Shown in pieces: positions 55,262 to 64,000 of a stretch of DNA of 64,000 nt (position 1 is the stretch's first letter; the number at the start of each line of letters is the position of its first letter). The position numbers were made by a program, and so were the translations under genes. The stretch is from Pseudomonas parafulva (GTDB lineage Bacteria; Pseudomonadota; Gammaproteobacteria; Pseudomonadales; Pseudomonadaceae). The notes beneath the pieces were generated by a model, which saw nothing but the letters and a program-made list of their open reading frames with translations, did no database searches and was not told the origin of the DNA. The DNA lies in NCBI RefSeq assembly GCF_000800255.1, contig NZ_CP009747.1, positions 3,534,001 through 3,598,000 on the forward strand, in the 5' to 3' direction.

Positions 55262-55867
55262 ATGATCAAACGCAATCTGCTGGTAATTGGCCTGGCCGCT
55301 GCGCTGGGCGCCTGCGGTTTCCAGCTGCGCGGTACCGGCACCAACGAACTGGCTTTCAAGGAGCTGGACCTGGGTGCGCGCAACGCCTACGGCGACACCG
55401 TCAAACAACTGCGCCAGTCGCTGCAGAGCAGCGGCGTCAAAGTCTACAGCGGGGCACCCTACAAGCTGGTGCTGACCAACGAGCAGGAATCCCAGCGCGC
55501 AGCCACCTACACCGGCGGTAGCCGCTCGGCGGAATACGAGCTGACCACCGTGCTCAACTACGTGGTGCAGGGTCATAACGACACCGTGCTGCTGGAAGAC
55601 AAACTGGAAGTGCGCAAGGATTACGTCTACGACGGCAACAACATCGCCGGCTCCACCCAGGAATCCGGTCAGATCCGTAAGGAACTGCGCCGCGAACTGG
55701 TCCAGGGCATGATGGTTCGCCTGCAGCAGCTCACCCCGGCGCAACTGGCCGACCTCCAGCAAAAAGCCGACGAGCGCGCCCGCGCCGAAGCCGAAGCGTT
55801 GCGCGAAGCCCAGCGTGTGCAGGACAACACGCCCCAGCAATCGCCGATGGAAGTCCCGGCCAACTGA
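55262..55867 (+). CDS. lptE: LPS-assembly lipoprotein LptE
   Basis: A 201-aa lipoprotein. Signal peptide MIKRNLLVIGLAAALGA with the lipobox Cys in GACGFQLRG, the typical first mature residues. It plugs the LptD barrel that inserts LPS into the outer membrane. AAAGGGAG precedes the start. The C-terminal ~30 residues are Glu/Ala/Arg-rich helix. Confidence 0.95.
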   Translation: MIKRNLLVIGLAAALGACGFQLRGTGTNELAFKELDLGARNAYGDTVKQLRQSLQSSGVKVYSGAPYKLVLTNEQESQRAATYTGGSRSAEYELTTVLNYVVQGHNDTVLLEDKLEVRKDYVYDGNNIAGSTQESGQIRKELRRELVQGMMVRLQQLTPAQLADLQQKADERARAEAEALREAQRVQDNTPQQSPMEVPAN

Positions 55868-55903
55868 GGCTCAATGGGGCACCTGCGGTGCCCCTGCCCC
55901 GCC

Positions 55904-56941
55904 ATGAAGCTTTCTCCCGCCCAACTCAACAAGCACCTGCAAGGCACGCTGGCGCCGGTCTACGTGGTCAGCGGCGACGACCCGCTGCTGTGCCAGGAGG
56001 CCGCTGACGCCATCCGTACGGCCGCGCGCCAGCAGGGCTTCGACGAACGCCAGGTGTTCAGCGCCGACGCCAATTTCGACTGGGGCAGCCTGCTGCAGGC
56101 CGGTGCCAGCCTATCCCTGTTCGCCCAGCGACGGCTGCTCGAATTGCGCATGCCGTCGGGCAAGCCTGGTGACAAGGGCGCCGCCGCGCTGATGGAGTAC
56201 TGCGCCCGGCCCGCTGAAGACACCCTGCTGCTGGTCAGCCTGCCCAAGCTCGACGGCAGCGCGCAGAAGACCAAGTGGGGCAAGGCGCTGATCGACGGTG
56301 AACAGTGCCAGTTCATCCAGATCTGGCCGGTGGACGCCCAACAGTTGCCGCAGTGGATCAACCAGCGCCTGTCCCAGGCCGGCCTGTCGGCGCAGCGCGA
56401 TGCGCTCGACCTGATCGCTGCGCGGGTGGAAGGCAACCTGCTGGCCGCAGCCCAGGAAATCGAGAAGCTCAAGCTGCTGGCCGACGGCAATCAGATCACC
56501 GTCGAGACGGTGCAAGCCGCCGTCGCCGACAGCGCCCGCTTCGATGTCTTCGGCCTGGTCGATGCCATCCTCAATGGCGAAGCGGCGCACGCCCTGCGCA
56601 TGCTCGAAGGGCTGCGTGGCGAGGGCGTGGAACCGCCGGTCATCCTCTGGGCCTTGGCCCGCGAACTGCGCCTGCTGGCCGGCTTGGCCCAGCAATTCAG
56701 CCAGGGCGTGCCGCTGGACAAAGCCTTCAGCCAGGCCAGACCACCGGTGTGGGACAAGCGTCGACCACTGGTGAGCAAGGCCTTGCAGCGGCTCTCGGCG
56801 CAGCGTTGGACTCAACTGTTGCAGGACGCCCAGCGCATCGATGCACAGATCAAGGGTCAGGCCGAGGGCTCGCCGTGGACCAGCCTGGCGCGGCTGGTGC
56901 TGTTGATGGCCGGCCAGCGCATAGGCCTGCCGTCGCAGTGA
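55904..56941 (+). CDS. holA: DNA polymerase III subunit delta
   Basis: A 345-aa clamp-loader subunit. MKLSPAQLNKHLQGTLAPVYVVSGDDPLL at the start, then the AAA+-like domains and the collar. The start at 55904 gives family length; an upstream in-frame start is less likely. Third gene of the leuS cluster. Confidence 0.94.
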   Translation: MKLSPAQLNKHLQGTLAPVYVVSGDDPLLCQEAADAIRTAARQQGFDERQVFSADANFDWGSLLQAGASLSLFAQRRLLELRMPSGKPGDKGAAALMEYCARPAEDTLLLVSLPKLDGSAQKTKWGKALIDGEQCQFIQIWPVDAQQLPQWINQRLSQAGLSAQRDALDLIAARVEGNLLAAAQEIEKLKLLADGNQITVETVQAAVADSARFDVFGLVDAILNGEAAHALRMLEGLRGEGVEPPVILWALARELRLLAGLAQQFSQGVPLDKAFSQARPPVWDKRRPLVSKALQRLSAQRWTQLLQDAQRIDAQIKGQAEGSPWTSLARLVLLMAGQRIGLPSQ

Positions 56942-57064
56942 TCACGGGCTGCGTGCTGTCGCCGCAGCGCACGCAGGTCCGCGACCATAAACAGATTCAA
57001 TTGGCCCTGCCCCTCAGCGCCCCGTACAGTCGCCCCTCGAATGTCACCCTAACGGGAATCCGCC

Positions 57065-57229
57065 ATGAGCAAGAAGCCGAAAAAGCACGGCCCCAACAAG
57101 GCCAAGTCGATCATCGCCCAACCCCTGTTCCGCTGCCGCCAGGAACGACCGGAAAAGGGCAAAGGCAGCTACCGCCGCGAAGCCTTCCAATCGAGAGATT
57201 GGGAGGCTTCTTGCTTTCTGGCCGCCTGA
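57065..57229 (+). CDS. arfA: Alternative ribosome-rescue factor ArfA
   Basis: A 54-codon frame starting MSKKPKKHGPNKAKSIIAQP, continuing FRCRQERPEKGKGSYRR and ending ASCFLAA. The basic N-terminal half with the KGKGSYRR segment is the ArfA core that enters the empty mRNA channel and recruits release factor 2. The last ~15 codons lie in and after a strong hairpin (57179-57210). In E. coli such a hairpin causes truncated, non-stop arfA mRNA, so that ArfA is made only when tmRNA fails. An upstream site GGGAATCCGCC precedes the ATG. Confidence 0.9.
   Translation: MSKKPKKHGPNKAKSIIAQPLFRCRQERPEKGKGSYRREAFQSRDWEASCFLAA
57179..57210 (+). promoter_or_regulatory. Hairpin inside arfA coding sequence (RNase III site/intrinsic terminator)
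   Basis: Fourteen-base arms GAAGCCTTCCAATC and GATTGGGAGGCTTC, one G-T pair, GAGA loop, followed by TTGCTTTC. It begins at codon 39 and ends before the stop codon. This is the expected arrangement for tmRNA-controlled arfA. Confidence 0.85.
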
Positions 57230-57283
57230 AAAACCCGCAGGCATGATATGGTCGGCACCTGAACTGCAAAACTGGATCTGTGC

Positions 57284-58594
57284 ATGTCCTTCAGTCTTCC
57301 CCAGCGCTGGCAGTCCCGCCAGCTGATCGCGGCCTCCAGCTTCATCCTGCTCGTCGCCTGCGCGGAAAAACCTACCGCCGCCGACGCCCTGCCCTTGGCT
57401 CCAGCCCAACCCACTGCCAACGTCAGCCTTCCGGCCAACAGCGCCGACAGCAACGGCGATATCCAGCCGCTGCAGACCTTCGCCCAGTGGCAGGCGGGCT
57501 TCCGTCAGCAGGCCTTGCAAGCCGGCATCAGCGCGGCCACCTTCGACCGCGCATTCCTCGGTGTCACGCCGGACATGGACGTGATCAAGGCCGATCGCAG
57601 CCAGCCGGAATTCAGCCGCCCGGTCTGGGAATACCTCGACAGCGCGCTGTCGCCGCTGCGGGTGCGCAACGGCAAGAAACTGCTGGAGCAGAATGCCGAG
57701 TTGCTCTCACGCATCGAGCAACGCTACGGCGTCGATCGCCAGGTGCTGGTGGCGGTGTGGGGTATGGAAAGCAACTTCGGCCAGTTCCAGGGCAACAAAT
57801 CGGTGATCCGCTCGCTGGCCACCCTGGCCTACGAAGGCCGCCGCCCGACTTTTGCCCAGGACCAGCTCATCGCGGCCCTGCAGATCCTGCAGAACGGTGA
57901 CATTCAGCCTGAAGCCATGCGCGGCTCCTGGGCCGGCGCCATGGGCCAGACCCAGTTCATCCCCACCACCTACAACACCCATGCGGTGGATTTCGACGGC
58001 GATGGTCGCCGCGACATCTGGAACAGCACGCCGGACGCCCTGGCTTCCACTGCGCACTACCTGCAGAGCTCAGGCTGGAAGCGCGGGCAGCCGTGGGGCT
58101 TCGAGGTCCAGGTACCGGCCGACTTCGATTACTGGCTGGCCGACGGCGCCCAGCGCAAGCCGGTCAGTGAATGGCTGAGCCTGGGTGTGAAGCTGCCCAC
58201 CGGCACGCAACTGCCTGCGGGTAGCAACTCGCTGTCGGCGGCACTCCTGTTGCCAGCGGGCGCGCGCGGCCCAGCCTTCCTGGTGCTGGACAACTTCCGC
58301 GCGATCCTCAAGTACAACAATTCCTCGTCCTATGCGCTGGCCGTAAGCCTGCTGGGCGACCGCTTCTCCGGCTGGGGTTTCATCGCCGGGGCCTGGCCGA
58401 AGGACGATCTGCCGTTGAGCCGCAGCGAGCGGGTCGAGTTGCAGAACCTGCTCAACGCCCGCGGACACGACGCCGGCAACGCCGACGGCATCATCGGCGC
58501 CAATACCCGCAAGGCAATTCGCACGGCTCAGCAGGGCCTGGGCTGGCCGGCCGATGGTTACCCGACGCACAAGCTGCTGGAGAGCCTGCGCTAA
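57284..58594 (+). CDS. MltB-family lytic murein transglycosylase with peptidoglycan-binding domain
   Basis: A 436-aa lipoprotein (lipobox LVAC near residue 24). The SLT/MltB catalytic domain spans about 60-355, with the catalytic Glu in VAVWGMESNFGQFQGN and the block SWAGAMGQTQFIPTTYN. A C-terminal peptidoglycan-binding domain follows (LNARGHDAGNADGIIGANT). It cleaves glycan strands to anhydro-muropeptides. Likely a SltB-type paralogue, because P. putida-type genomes carry another mltB next to rlpA. Confidence 0.92.
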   Translation: MSFSLPQRWQSRQLIAASSFILLVACAEKPTAADALPLAPAQPTANVSLPANSADSNGDIQPLQTFAQWQAGFRQQALQAGISAATFDRAFLGVTPDMDVIKADRSQPEFSRPVWEYLDSALSPLRVRNGKKLLEQNAELLSRIEQRYGVDRQVLVAVWGMESNFGQFQGNKSVIRSLATLAYEGRRPTFAQDQLIAALQILQNGDIQPEAMRGSWAGAMGQTQFIPTTYNTHAVDFDGDGRRDIWNSTPDALASTAHYLQSSGWKRGQPWGFEVQVPADFDYWLADGAQRKPVSEWLSLGVKLPTGTQLPAGSNSLSAALLLPAGARGPAFLVLDNFRAILKYNNSSSYALAVSLLGDRFSGWGFIAGAWPKDDLPLSRSERVELQNLLNARGHDAGNADGIIGANTRKAIRTAQQGLGWPADGYPTHKLLESLR

Positions 58595-58619
58595 GGGCGC
58601 AGCTCGAGCGGCAAAGCTG

Positions 58620-58739
58620 AAAACCCAGGACTGCTGCGCAGTCCAATCGCGACACGAGGCCGCTCCCACGAGAGCGTGCGAGCTGTCTGAGCCTACACCG
58701 GCCAACTTGTGGGAGCGGCCTTGTGCCGCTCCCACAAGG
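58620..58739. repeat. REP-like elements between the transglycosylase and ldcA
   Basis: A reversed REP core ends near 58671 (CGAGGCCGCTCCCACGAG). A compact perfect hairpin, CTTGTGGGAGCGGC/GCCGCTCCCACAAG with 5-nt loop, spans 58706-58738. The second hairpin abuts the ldcA stop and separates convergent genes, so it may serve as a terminator. Same family as the 11.3-12.7 kb array arms. Confidence 0.8.
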
Positions 58740-58740
58740 G

Positions 58741-59679
58741 CTAGGCGCTGAACAACGGCTGTTCCAGCGTCAACGTCTGCGCATCGCTGTCCAGCCGCAC
58801 GCGCGCGCCCAACGGTAGACACACATTTGGGTCGCAATGCCCGCTGCGCCATCCCGCCAGCACGGGCACCTGCAAGGGGCCGAAGATATCGCGCAACAAC
58901 GGCTGCAACGACGCCACGGTAATACCCGCGAAGTCGCCCACCAGCACGCCCTTGACCCCCTTCAGTCTGCCCGCCAGGCGCAGCTGGGTGAGCAACCGAT
59001 CCACCCGGTACAGCGGCTCGTTGACGTCCTCGATGAACAGGATGCTGTCGTGGGTCTCGATCTGCGCCGATGTGCCCAGCGTCGCGCCAAGCATCGACAG
59101 GTTGCCGCCGACCAGACGCCCGCTGGCTGCACCGGGCACCACGGTCGTCAACGCGAAGTCCTGCGGATGCGCAATCACATCGCCGCAACCCACCTGCCCA
59201 CTCAACTGCGCGAACAGCGAACTCACCGTAAGCTCGCGCTTGTCCCCGAGCAGATCAGCATTGAGCATACCGCCGTGGAAGCTGACGAACCCGGCATGCC
59301 GCGCAATGGCCGTGTGCAAGGCAGTGATATCGCTATAACCGATCAAGGGTTTCGGATGCTGGCGAATCAGCGAGAAATCCAACCGGTCAAGCAGCCGCAT
59401 GCTGCCGTAGCCACCACGCATGCACAGAATCGCGTCGATCTGCGGATCGGCAAAGGCGTCGTGCAGATCGCGCAGGCGCTGCTCATCGCTCCCTGCCAGA
59501 TACCCCTGCGCCTGCAACACCCCTGGATAGATCCGGCACTCGTATCCGCGGCGCTCGAACCATTGCGTGACCGTGCCCACATCCACCCGCGCCGGTCCCG
59601 CCGGTGCCACGATGGCAAACCGCGCCCCTGGCACCAAGGCCTTCGGCAACCCTATTGCAGCTGTTCCAACGCGCTCCAC
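58741..59679 (-). CDS. ldcA: Muramoyltetrapeptide LD-carboxypeptidase
   Basis: A 312-aa serine peptidase of family S66 that trims tetrapeptides during murein recycling in the cytoplasm. The nucleophile lies in PLIGYSDITALH, the catalytic Glu in LFIEDVNEPLYRVDR and the His in GWRSGHCDPNVCLP. The start is a GTG at 59679, with GGAGGT six bases upstream. Confidence 0.93.
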   Translation of the reverse strand: MERVGTAAIGLPKALVPGARFAIVAPAGPARVDVGTVTQWFERRGYECRIYPGVLQAQGYLAGSDEQRLRDLHDAFADPQIDAILCMRGGYGSMRLLDRLDFSLIRQHPKPLIGYSDITALHTAIARHAGFVSFHGGMLNADLLGDKRELTVSSLFAQLSGQVGCGDVIAHPQDFALTTVVPGAASGRLVGGNLSMLGATLGTSAQIETHDSILFIEDVNEPLYRVDRLLTQLRLAGRLKGVKGVLVGDFAGITVASLQPLLRDIFGPLQVPVLAGWRSGHCDPNVCLPLGARVRLDSDAQTLTLEQPLFSA

Positions 59680-59711
59680 CTTGCACCTCCACCACGCTCA
59701 CTGCTTGCCGC

Positions 59712-59751
59712 AAAAAAAATGCCGATGACGCTTGGCAGCGTACATCGGCAT
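59712..59751 (-). terminator. Intrinsic terminator of lipA
   Basis: Nine-base arms ATGCCGATG (59719-59727) and CATCGGCAT (59743-59751), loop with further pairing, followed on the minus strand by eight T residues. It is 18 bp beyond the lipA stop. Confidence 0.88.
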
Positions 59752-59768
59752 GTTCGACACGCCCCGAC

Positions 59769-60785
<1,017 letters not shown>

Positions 60786-60787
60786 AT

Positions 60788-61438
60788 TCAGTCGATTCCG
60801 CCCGTCAGGGTCGTCTGCTCAGCGTAGTCGAGGTGCCTGACCAGCTGTTCGCGCAGCCTCGTCCTGACCTCGTCGAGTTCGATCGGGCCTGTGTGGTCGC
60901 GCAGCTGGGTCATGGCCAGCCCCGCATACCCGCAGGGGTTGATTCGGCGAAAGGGCGCCAGGTCCATGTCGACGTTCAGCGCCAGGCCGTGGAACGCGCA
61001 GCCGTTACGGATGCGCAGCCCCAGCGAAGCGATCTTCGCGTTGTCGACGTACACGCCCGGGGCGTCAGGCTTGGCCGCCGCCGTGACCTGGTAACTGGCC
61101 AGTAGCGCGACCAGACTCGCTTCGATGCGACTGACCAGCTCGCGCACACCGACGCCCAGGCGACGCACATCCAGCAGCAGGTAAGCGACCAGTTGACCGG
61201 GGCCATGATAGGTCACCTGTCCACCGCGTTCGGTCTGTACCACCGGGATGTCGCCAGGCAGCATCAGGTGCTCGGGCTTGCCGGCCTGGCCTTGGGTGAA
61301 CACCGGCAGGTGCTCGACCAGCCAGACTTCATCGGGCGTCTGCGCAGTGCGCTGTCCGGTGAAGCGACGCATGGCCTCCAGTACCGGTTCGTACGGCTGC
61401 AGGCCAAGCTCGCGGAAGCCCAGGCATCCGGGCATCAC
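60788..61438 (-). CDS. lipB: Lipoyl(octanoyl) transferase
   Basis: A 216-aa enzyme that moves octanoate from acyl carrier protein to target proteins. [23 protein letters not shown] is the family signature (in two runs of fewer than 20 conserved residues), and the catalytic Lys/Cys region is [21 protein letters not shown]. The start overlaps the ybeD stop by 4 bp. Confidence 0.96.
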   Translation of the reverse strand: MMPGCLGFRELGLQPYEPVLEAMRRFTGQRTAQTPDEVWLVEHLPVFTQGQAGKPEHLMLPGDIPVVQTERGGQVTYHGPGQLVAYLLLDVRRLGVGVRELVSRIEASLVALLASYQVTAAAKPDAPGVYVDNAKIASLGLRIRNGCAFHGLALNVDMDLAPFRRINPCGYAGLAMTQLRDHTGPIELDEVRTRLREQLVRHLDYAEQTTLTGGID

Positions 61439-61710
61439 AGCACCATTTTCACGGTGCCGGTGGCACGCAGGGCGCTGTTGATGTCCTGCAACTGGTCTTC
61501 GCTTTCGGCGACGATATGCAACTGCACGGTGGTGTACTTGCCTTCCTTGCTCTGGCGCTCGGCCAGGGTGCTCAGGTCGACTTTTGCATGCTTGCTGAGG
61601 ATCTCGATCACGGTGTCCCGGAAACCGACACCGGTATCGCCGATCACCTTGATCGGATAGTCCTGGCAGGGAAATTCGATTTTGTGCGACTTGACGTCAG
61701 CTTCGCTCAT
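61435..61710 (-). CDS. ybeD: YbeD-family DUF493 protein
   Basis: A 91-aa ferredoxin-like-fold protein, [21 protein letters not shown] at the N-terminus (first 20 residues typical of the family) and ending in [11 protein letters not shown]. Always near lipB in gammaproteobacteria; probable regulatory role, not established. Start at 61710 chosen over a frame opening further upstream. Confidence 0.92.
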   Translation of the reverse strand: MSEADVKSHKIEFPCQDYPIKVIGDTGVGFRDTVIEILSKHAKVDLSTLAERQSKEGKYTTVQLHIVAESEDQLQDINSALRATGTVKMVL

Positions 61711-61744
61711 GGCGCAAACGCCCTCGTAAGGCGTGGCAACAACG

Positions 61745-61773
61745 ATGCCCCCGGCGTGATGGCTCGGGGGCAT
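61745..61773 (-). terminator. Hairpin between dacA and ybeD
   Basis: Perfect 9-bp arms ATGCCCCCG/CGGGGGCAT with an 11-nt loop, 14 bp beyond the dacA stop; the minus strand continues CGTTGTTGCC. Probably a partial terminator between dacA and the ybeD-lipB-lipA operon. Confidence 0.55.
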
Positions 61774-61786
61774 GGCAGGTCACGTA

Positions 61787-62947
61787 TCAGTTGAACAAAC
61801 CGTAGAAGAACAGGCGGATGCTATCCCACATACGACGGAAGAAACCACCTTCCTCGACGCCATCAAGGGCGATCAGGTCGGTCGTCTGCACGACTTTGTC
61901 ATCCAGTTTGACTTCCACTTTACCGATCACCTCGCCTTTGGCGATAGGCGCAGTCAGTTGCGGATTCATGGTCATCGACGCTTGCAGACGCTTGAGCTGG
62001 CCCTTGGGCATGGTCATGGTCAGGTCGTTGGCCAGACCCGCCTTGACCTGGCCGGTAGCGCCTTTCCAGACCGGGGCCTGGCTCAGCTCGACACCCTTTT
62101 GGTAGAAGGTCTGGGTTTCGAAGAAGCGGAAGCCGTAGGTCAGCAGCTTCTGGGTTTCGGCAGCGCGGGACTGCTCGCTGTTGGTGCCGAACACCACGGC
62201 GATCAGGCGCTGACCATCACGTACGGCCGACGCCACCATGCAGTAACCGGCCTCCTCGGTGTGGCCGGTCTTCAGACCGTCGACGGTCTTGTCACGCCAC
62301 AGCAGCAGGTTGCGGTTGGGCTGCTTGATGTTGTTCCAGAAGAACTCTTTCTGCGAGTAGATGGCGTAGTGGGCCGGATCTTCGTTGATGATCGCGCGCG
62401 CCAGCAGGGCCATGTCGTGCGCCGACGAATAGTGCTCCGGGTTCGGCAGGCCGGTGGGGTTCATGAAGTGCGAATTGGACATGCCCAGGTCGGCAGCGGT
62501 CTTGTTCATCATGTCGGCGAACGCGTCTTCGCTGCCGGCGATGTGCTCGGACAGGGCGACCGAGGCGTCGTTGCCGGACTGGATGATGATGCCGTGCAGC
62601 AGGTCGCTGACGGTCACCTGGCTACCGACCTTGATGAACATGCGCGAACCACCGGTGCGCCAGGCGTTCTCGCTGACGGTCACCGGGTCGTTCTCGCCGA
62701 TCTGCCCGCGACGAATGTCGAGGGTGGCGATGTAGGCGGTCATCAGTTTGGTCAGGCTGGCCGGCGGCAGGCGCTCGTCGCCGTTGTTCTCGACCAGCAC
62801 GTTGCCGCTGGACGCGTCCATCAGTACGTAGGACTTGGCTGCCAGTTGCGGAGGTGCCGGCATCATCTGCTCGGCTGCGAAAGCAGCGGGCATGATCATC
62901 AGCAGTACGGGCAGGCAAAGGCGTTTGGCAAGGTTGGTGATGTTCAT
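61787..62947 (-). CDS. dacA: D-alanyl-D-alanine carboxypeptidase (PBP5/6 type)
   Basis: A 386-aa penicillin-binding protein with signal peptide MNITNLAKRLCLPVLLMIMP. Active-site motifs are SLTKLMTAY (SxxK), SGN in IQSGNDASVALSEH, and KTGHTEEAGYC (KTG). The C-terminal amphipathic helix for membrane anchoring ends the protein (MWDSIRLFFYGLFN). It removes the terminal D-Ala from murein pentapeptides. Confidence 0.96.
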   Translation of the reverse strand: MNITNLAKRLCLPVLLMIMPAAFAAEQMMPAPPQLAAKSYVLMDASSGNVLVENNGDERLPPASLTKLMTAYIATLDIRRGQIGENDPVTVSENAWRTGGSRMFIKVGSQVTVSDLLHGIIIQSGNDASVALSEHIAGSEDAFADMMNKTAADLGMSNSHFMNPTGLPNPEHYSSAHDMALLARAIINEDPAHYAIYSQKEFFWNNIKQPNRNLLLWRDKTVDGLKTGHTEEAGYCMVASAVRDGQRLIAVVFGTNSEQSRAAETQKLLTYGFRFFETQTFYQKGVELSQAPVWKGATGQVKAGLANDLTMTMPKGQLKRLQASMTMNPQLTAPIAKGEVIGKVEVKLDDKVVQTTDLIALDGVEEGGFFRRMWDSIRLFFYGLFN

Positions 62948-63123
62948 CCGTCTCTCGTAGATCGCTAATGGTCTGATGTTCCGCAGGACAACCGCGGCGT
63001 TTCAGTGTATTTCCAGGCTGACATGCAGCCCTGCCCCAAAGGGGCAAAAACCGCCATTGTACATGGCATGCCTCGGCAATTCATGAACAAGCTCGAAGCG
63101 GTGAGTTACAAGCTGCAAGCTTC

Positions 63124-63184
63124 AAGCTGCAAGCTGCAAGAACAAGCGGTACGCATGGACAGCTCCTCTTGCAGCTTGCAGCTT
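63124..63184. repeat. Inverted repeat of the AAGCTGCAAGC type
   Basis: Two perfect 18-bp arms (63124-63141 and 63167-63184) separated by 25 bp, preceded by a partial extra copy at 63107-63130. Simple AAGCTTGCAGCTT-type repeats of this kind recur in Pseudomonas intergenic regions. It sits downstream of rlpA, upstream of dacA. Confidence 0.85.
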
Positions 63185-63199
63185 TCAACTCGTCGCTGG

Positions 63200-63220
63200 C
63201 CACGCGCCGCAGGCGCGTGG
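63200..63220 (-). terminator. Short GC hairpin at the rlpA stop codon
   Basis: Perfect CCACGCGCC/GGCGCGTGG stem with a 3-nt loop, one base beyond the rlpA stop; no T-run. Confidence 0.4.
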
Positions 63221-63221
63221 C

Positions 63222-64000
63222 TCAGTCCGTGACGACCTTGGCCTGGCCCAGGTTCGCCAGGCGAATGCTGTCCTGGGCCTGCTGGATTTCACCCTGGCTG
63301 CTGATCGGACCCAAGCGTACGCGGTGCAGGGTCTGCTGGTTGCGCACGATGGAACTGATGAAGACCGGGGCGCTGACCATGGTGCTCAGTTTCGAACGCA
63401 GCAATTCGGCGGCATCCGGGTTGGCGAAGGCGCCGACCTGCAGGAAGCTGCCGCCGCGATTGCCGGGCACGCTGTTGCCGCCCACCTGAACCGGGACCAC
63501 GGGCGCGGCGTGCTGCTGCGGCGGAGGCGTCCACTGCTCGACGCGGCCGGTGCTGGCCGGGACCGGCTGGGCCTGGGCGACCTGCGGTTCCTTGAGCATC
63601 AGCGGTGGACGCTGGCCCTTCTGCGCCCACCACTGCTGCGGGTCGATACCCTCCACGCGCACGTGGGCGGTGCCGGTTTCGGCGTAGCCGAGCTTTTTCG
63701 CTGCGGCATAGGACAGGTCGATAATGCGGTCGGAATAGAACGGGCCGCGGTCGTTGACCCGCAGGATCACGCTGCGACCGTTGGCCAGGTTGGTGACGCG
63801 CACGTAGGCCGGCAGCGGCAGGGTCTTGTGCGCCGCGCTCATGCCATATAGGTCGTACAGCTCGCCGTTGGCGGTATTCTGGCCATGGAACTTGGTGCCG
63901 TACCAGGACGCCGTACCCTCGGCGCGATAGCTGCGCGCGTCCTGCATCGGGTAGTAGGTCTTGCCCAGCACGGTGTAGGGGTTGGCCTTGTAGGCGCCCG
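63222..64000 (-). CDS. rlpA: Septal-ring lytic transglycosylase RlpA, N-terminus cut by the window edge
   Basis: 259 residues are visible, running off the right edge; the reading continues upstream of the first visible Val as GAYKANPYTVLGKTYYPM, the usual RlpA core start. The double-psi beta-barrel catalytic domain is present (EGTASWYGTKFHGQNTANGE and ILRVNDRGPFYSDRIIDLS). A Pro/Gln-rich linker and a C-terminal SPOR domain (about the last 75 residues, SFLQVGAFANPDAAELL) follow. RlpA cuts denuded glycan at the septum. Signal peptide and lipobox lie outside the window. Confidence 0.95.
   Translation of the reverse strand, partial: GAYKANPYTVLGKTYYPMQDARSYRAEGTASWYGTKFHGQNTANGELYDLYGMSAAHKTLPLPAYVRVTNLANGRSVILRVNDRGPFYSDRIIDLSYAAAKKLGYAETGTAHVRVEGIDPQQWWAQKGQRPPLMLKEPQVAQAQPVPASTGRVEQWTPPPQQHAAPVVPVQVGGNSVPGNRGGSFLQVGAFANPDAAELLRSKLSTMVSAPVFISSIVRNQQTLHRVRLGPISSQGEIQQAQDSIRLANLGQAKVVTD

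Overview
The window is a high-GC Pseudomonas chromosome segment. The right half carries housekeeping genes in the order typical of the P. putida lineage: amn, an aidB-like gene, thiD-thiE-hemL, phoH-ybeY-corC-lnt, leuS-lptE-holA, ldcA, lipA-lipB-ybeD-dacA-rlpA. Species assignment is an inference from gene order and recalled protein similarity. No rRNA, tRNA, integrase, transposase or CRISPR array was seen.

Left flank (1-6.2 kb): a 3'-truncated second-type (archaeal/eukaryotic-like) prolyl-tRNA synthetase, a NYN-domain protein, a DUF2076 protein with its own terminator, a YciC-like membrane protein, a small open frame ending in a TonB-receptor tail remnant, and the helicase gene hrpB.

Island (about 6.2-36.3 kb): a complete Hrp1-family type III secretion system (T3SS). 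One HrpS-like enhancer-binding protein (6595-7521) probably activates the sigma-54 promoter of hrpL. That promoter region holds both a -24/-12 element and an upstream TGCAA-N4-TTGCA dyad. HrpL, an ECF sigma factor, should then read hrp boxes of the form GGAACC-N16-CCACNNA. I found five full-consensus boxes: before hrpA, hrpF, the unknown gene 16766-17287, hrpJ and hrpH. A sixth, near-consensus box precedes a ShcM-like chaperone gene. The hrpA operon (pilin, unknown 305-aa protein, hrpB, hrcJ, hrpD, hrpE) and the hrpF operon (hrpF, hrpG, hrcC, hrpT, hrpV, chaperone) run rightwards. The hrpJ operon (hrpJ-hrcV-hrpQ-hrcN-hrpO-hrpP-hrcQ-hrcR-hrcS-hrcT-hrcU) runs leftwards towards them. Between the two rightward operons is an array of six tandem 236/237-bp units, each carrying a 45-bp inverted repeat. 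Beyond hrpL lie a coupled GNAT gene, a P450, a serine hydrolase and a reduced conserved-effector-locus-like module: hrpH, and divergently the chaperone plus a 720-aa HopM1-family effector.

Right flank (36.3-64 kb): a lipoprotein, fieF, a DUF6515-like protein, an orphan leftward terminator that suggests an unannotated small transcript, an AsnC/Lrp regulator, DUF2788, rluE, and then the housekeeping genes above. A 54-codon arfA ribosome-rescue gene with an intrinsic hairpin inside its coding sequence lies between holA and a lytic transglycosylase. The window ends inside rlpA.
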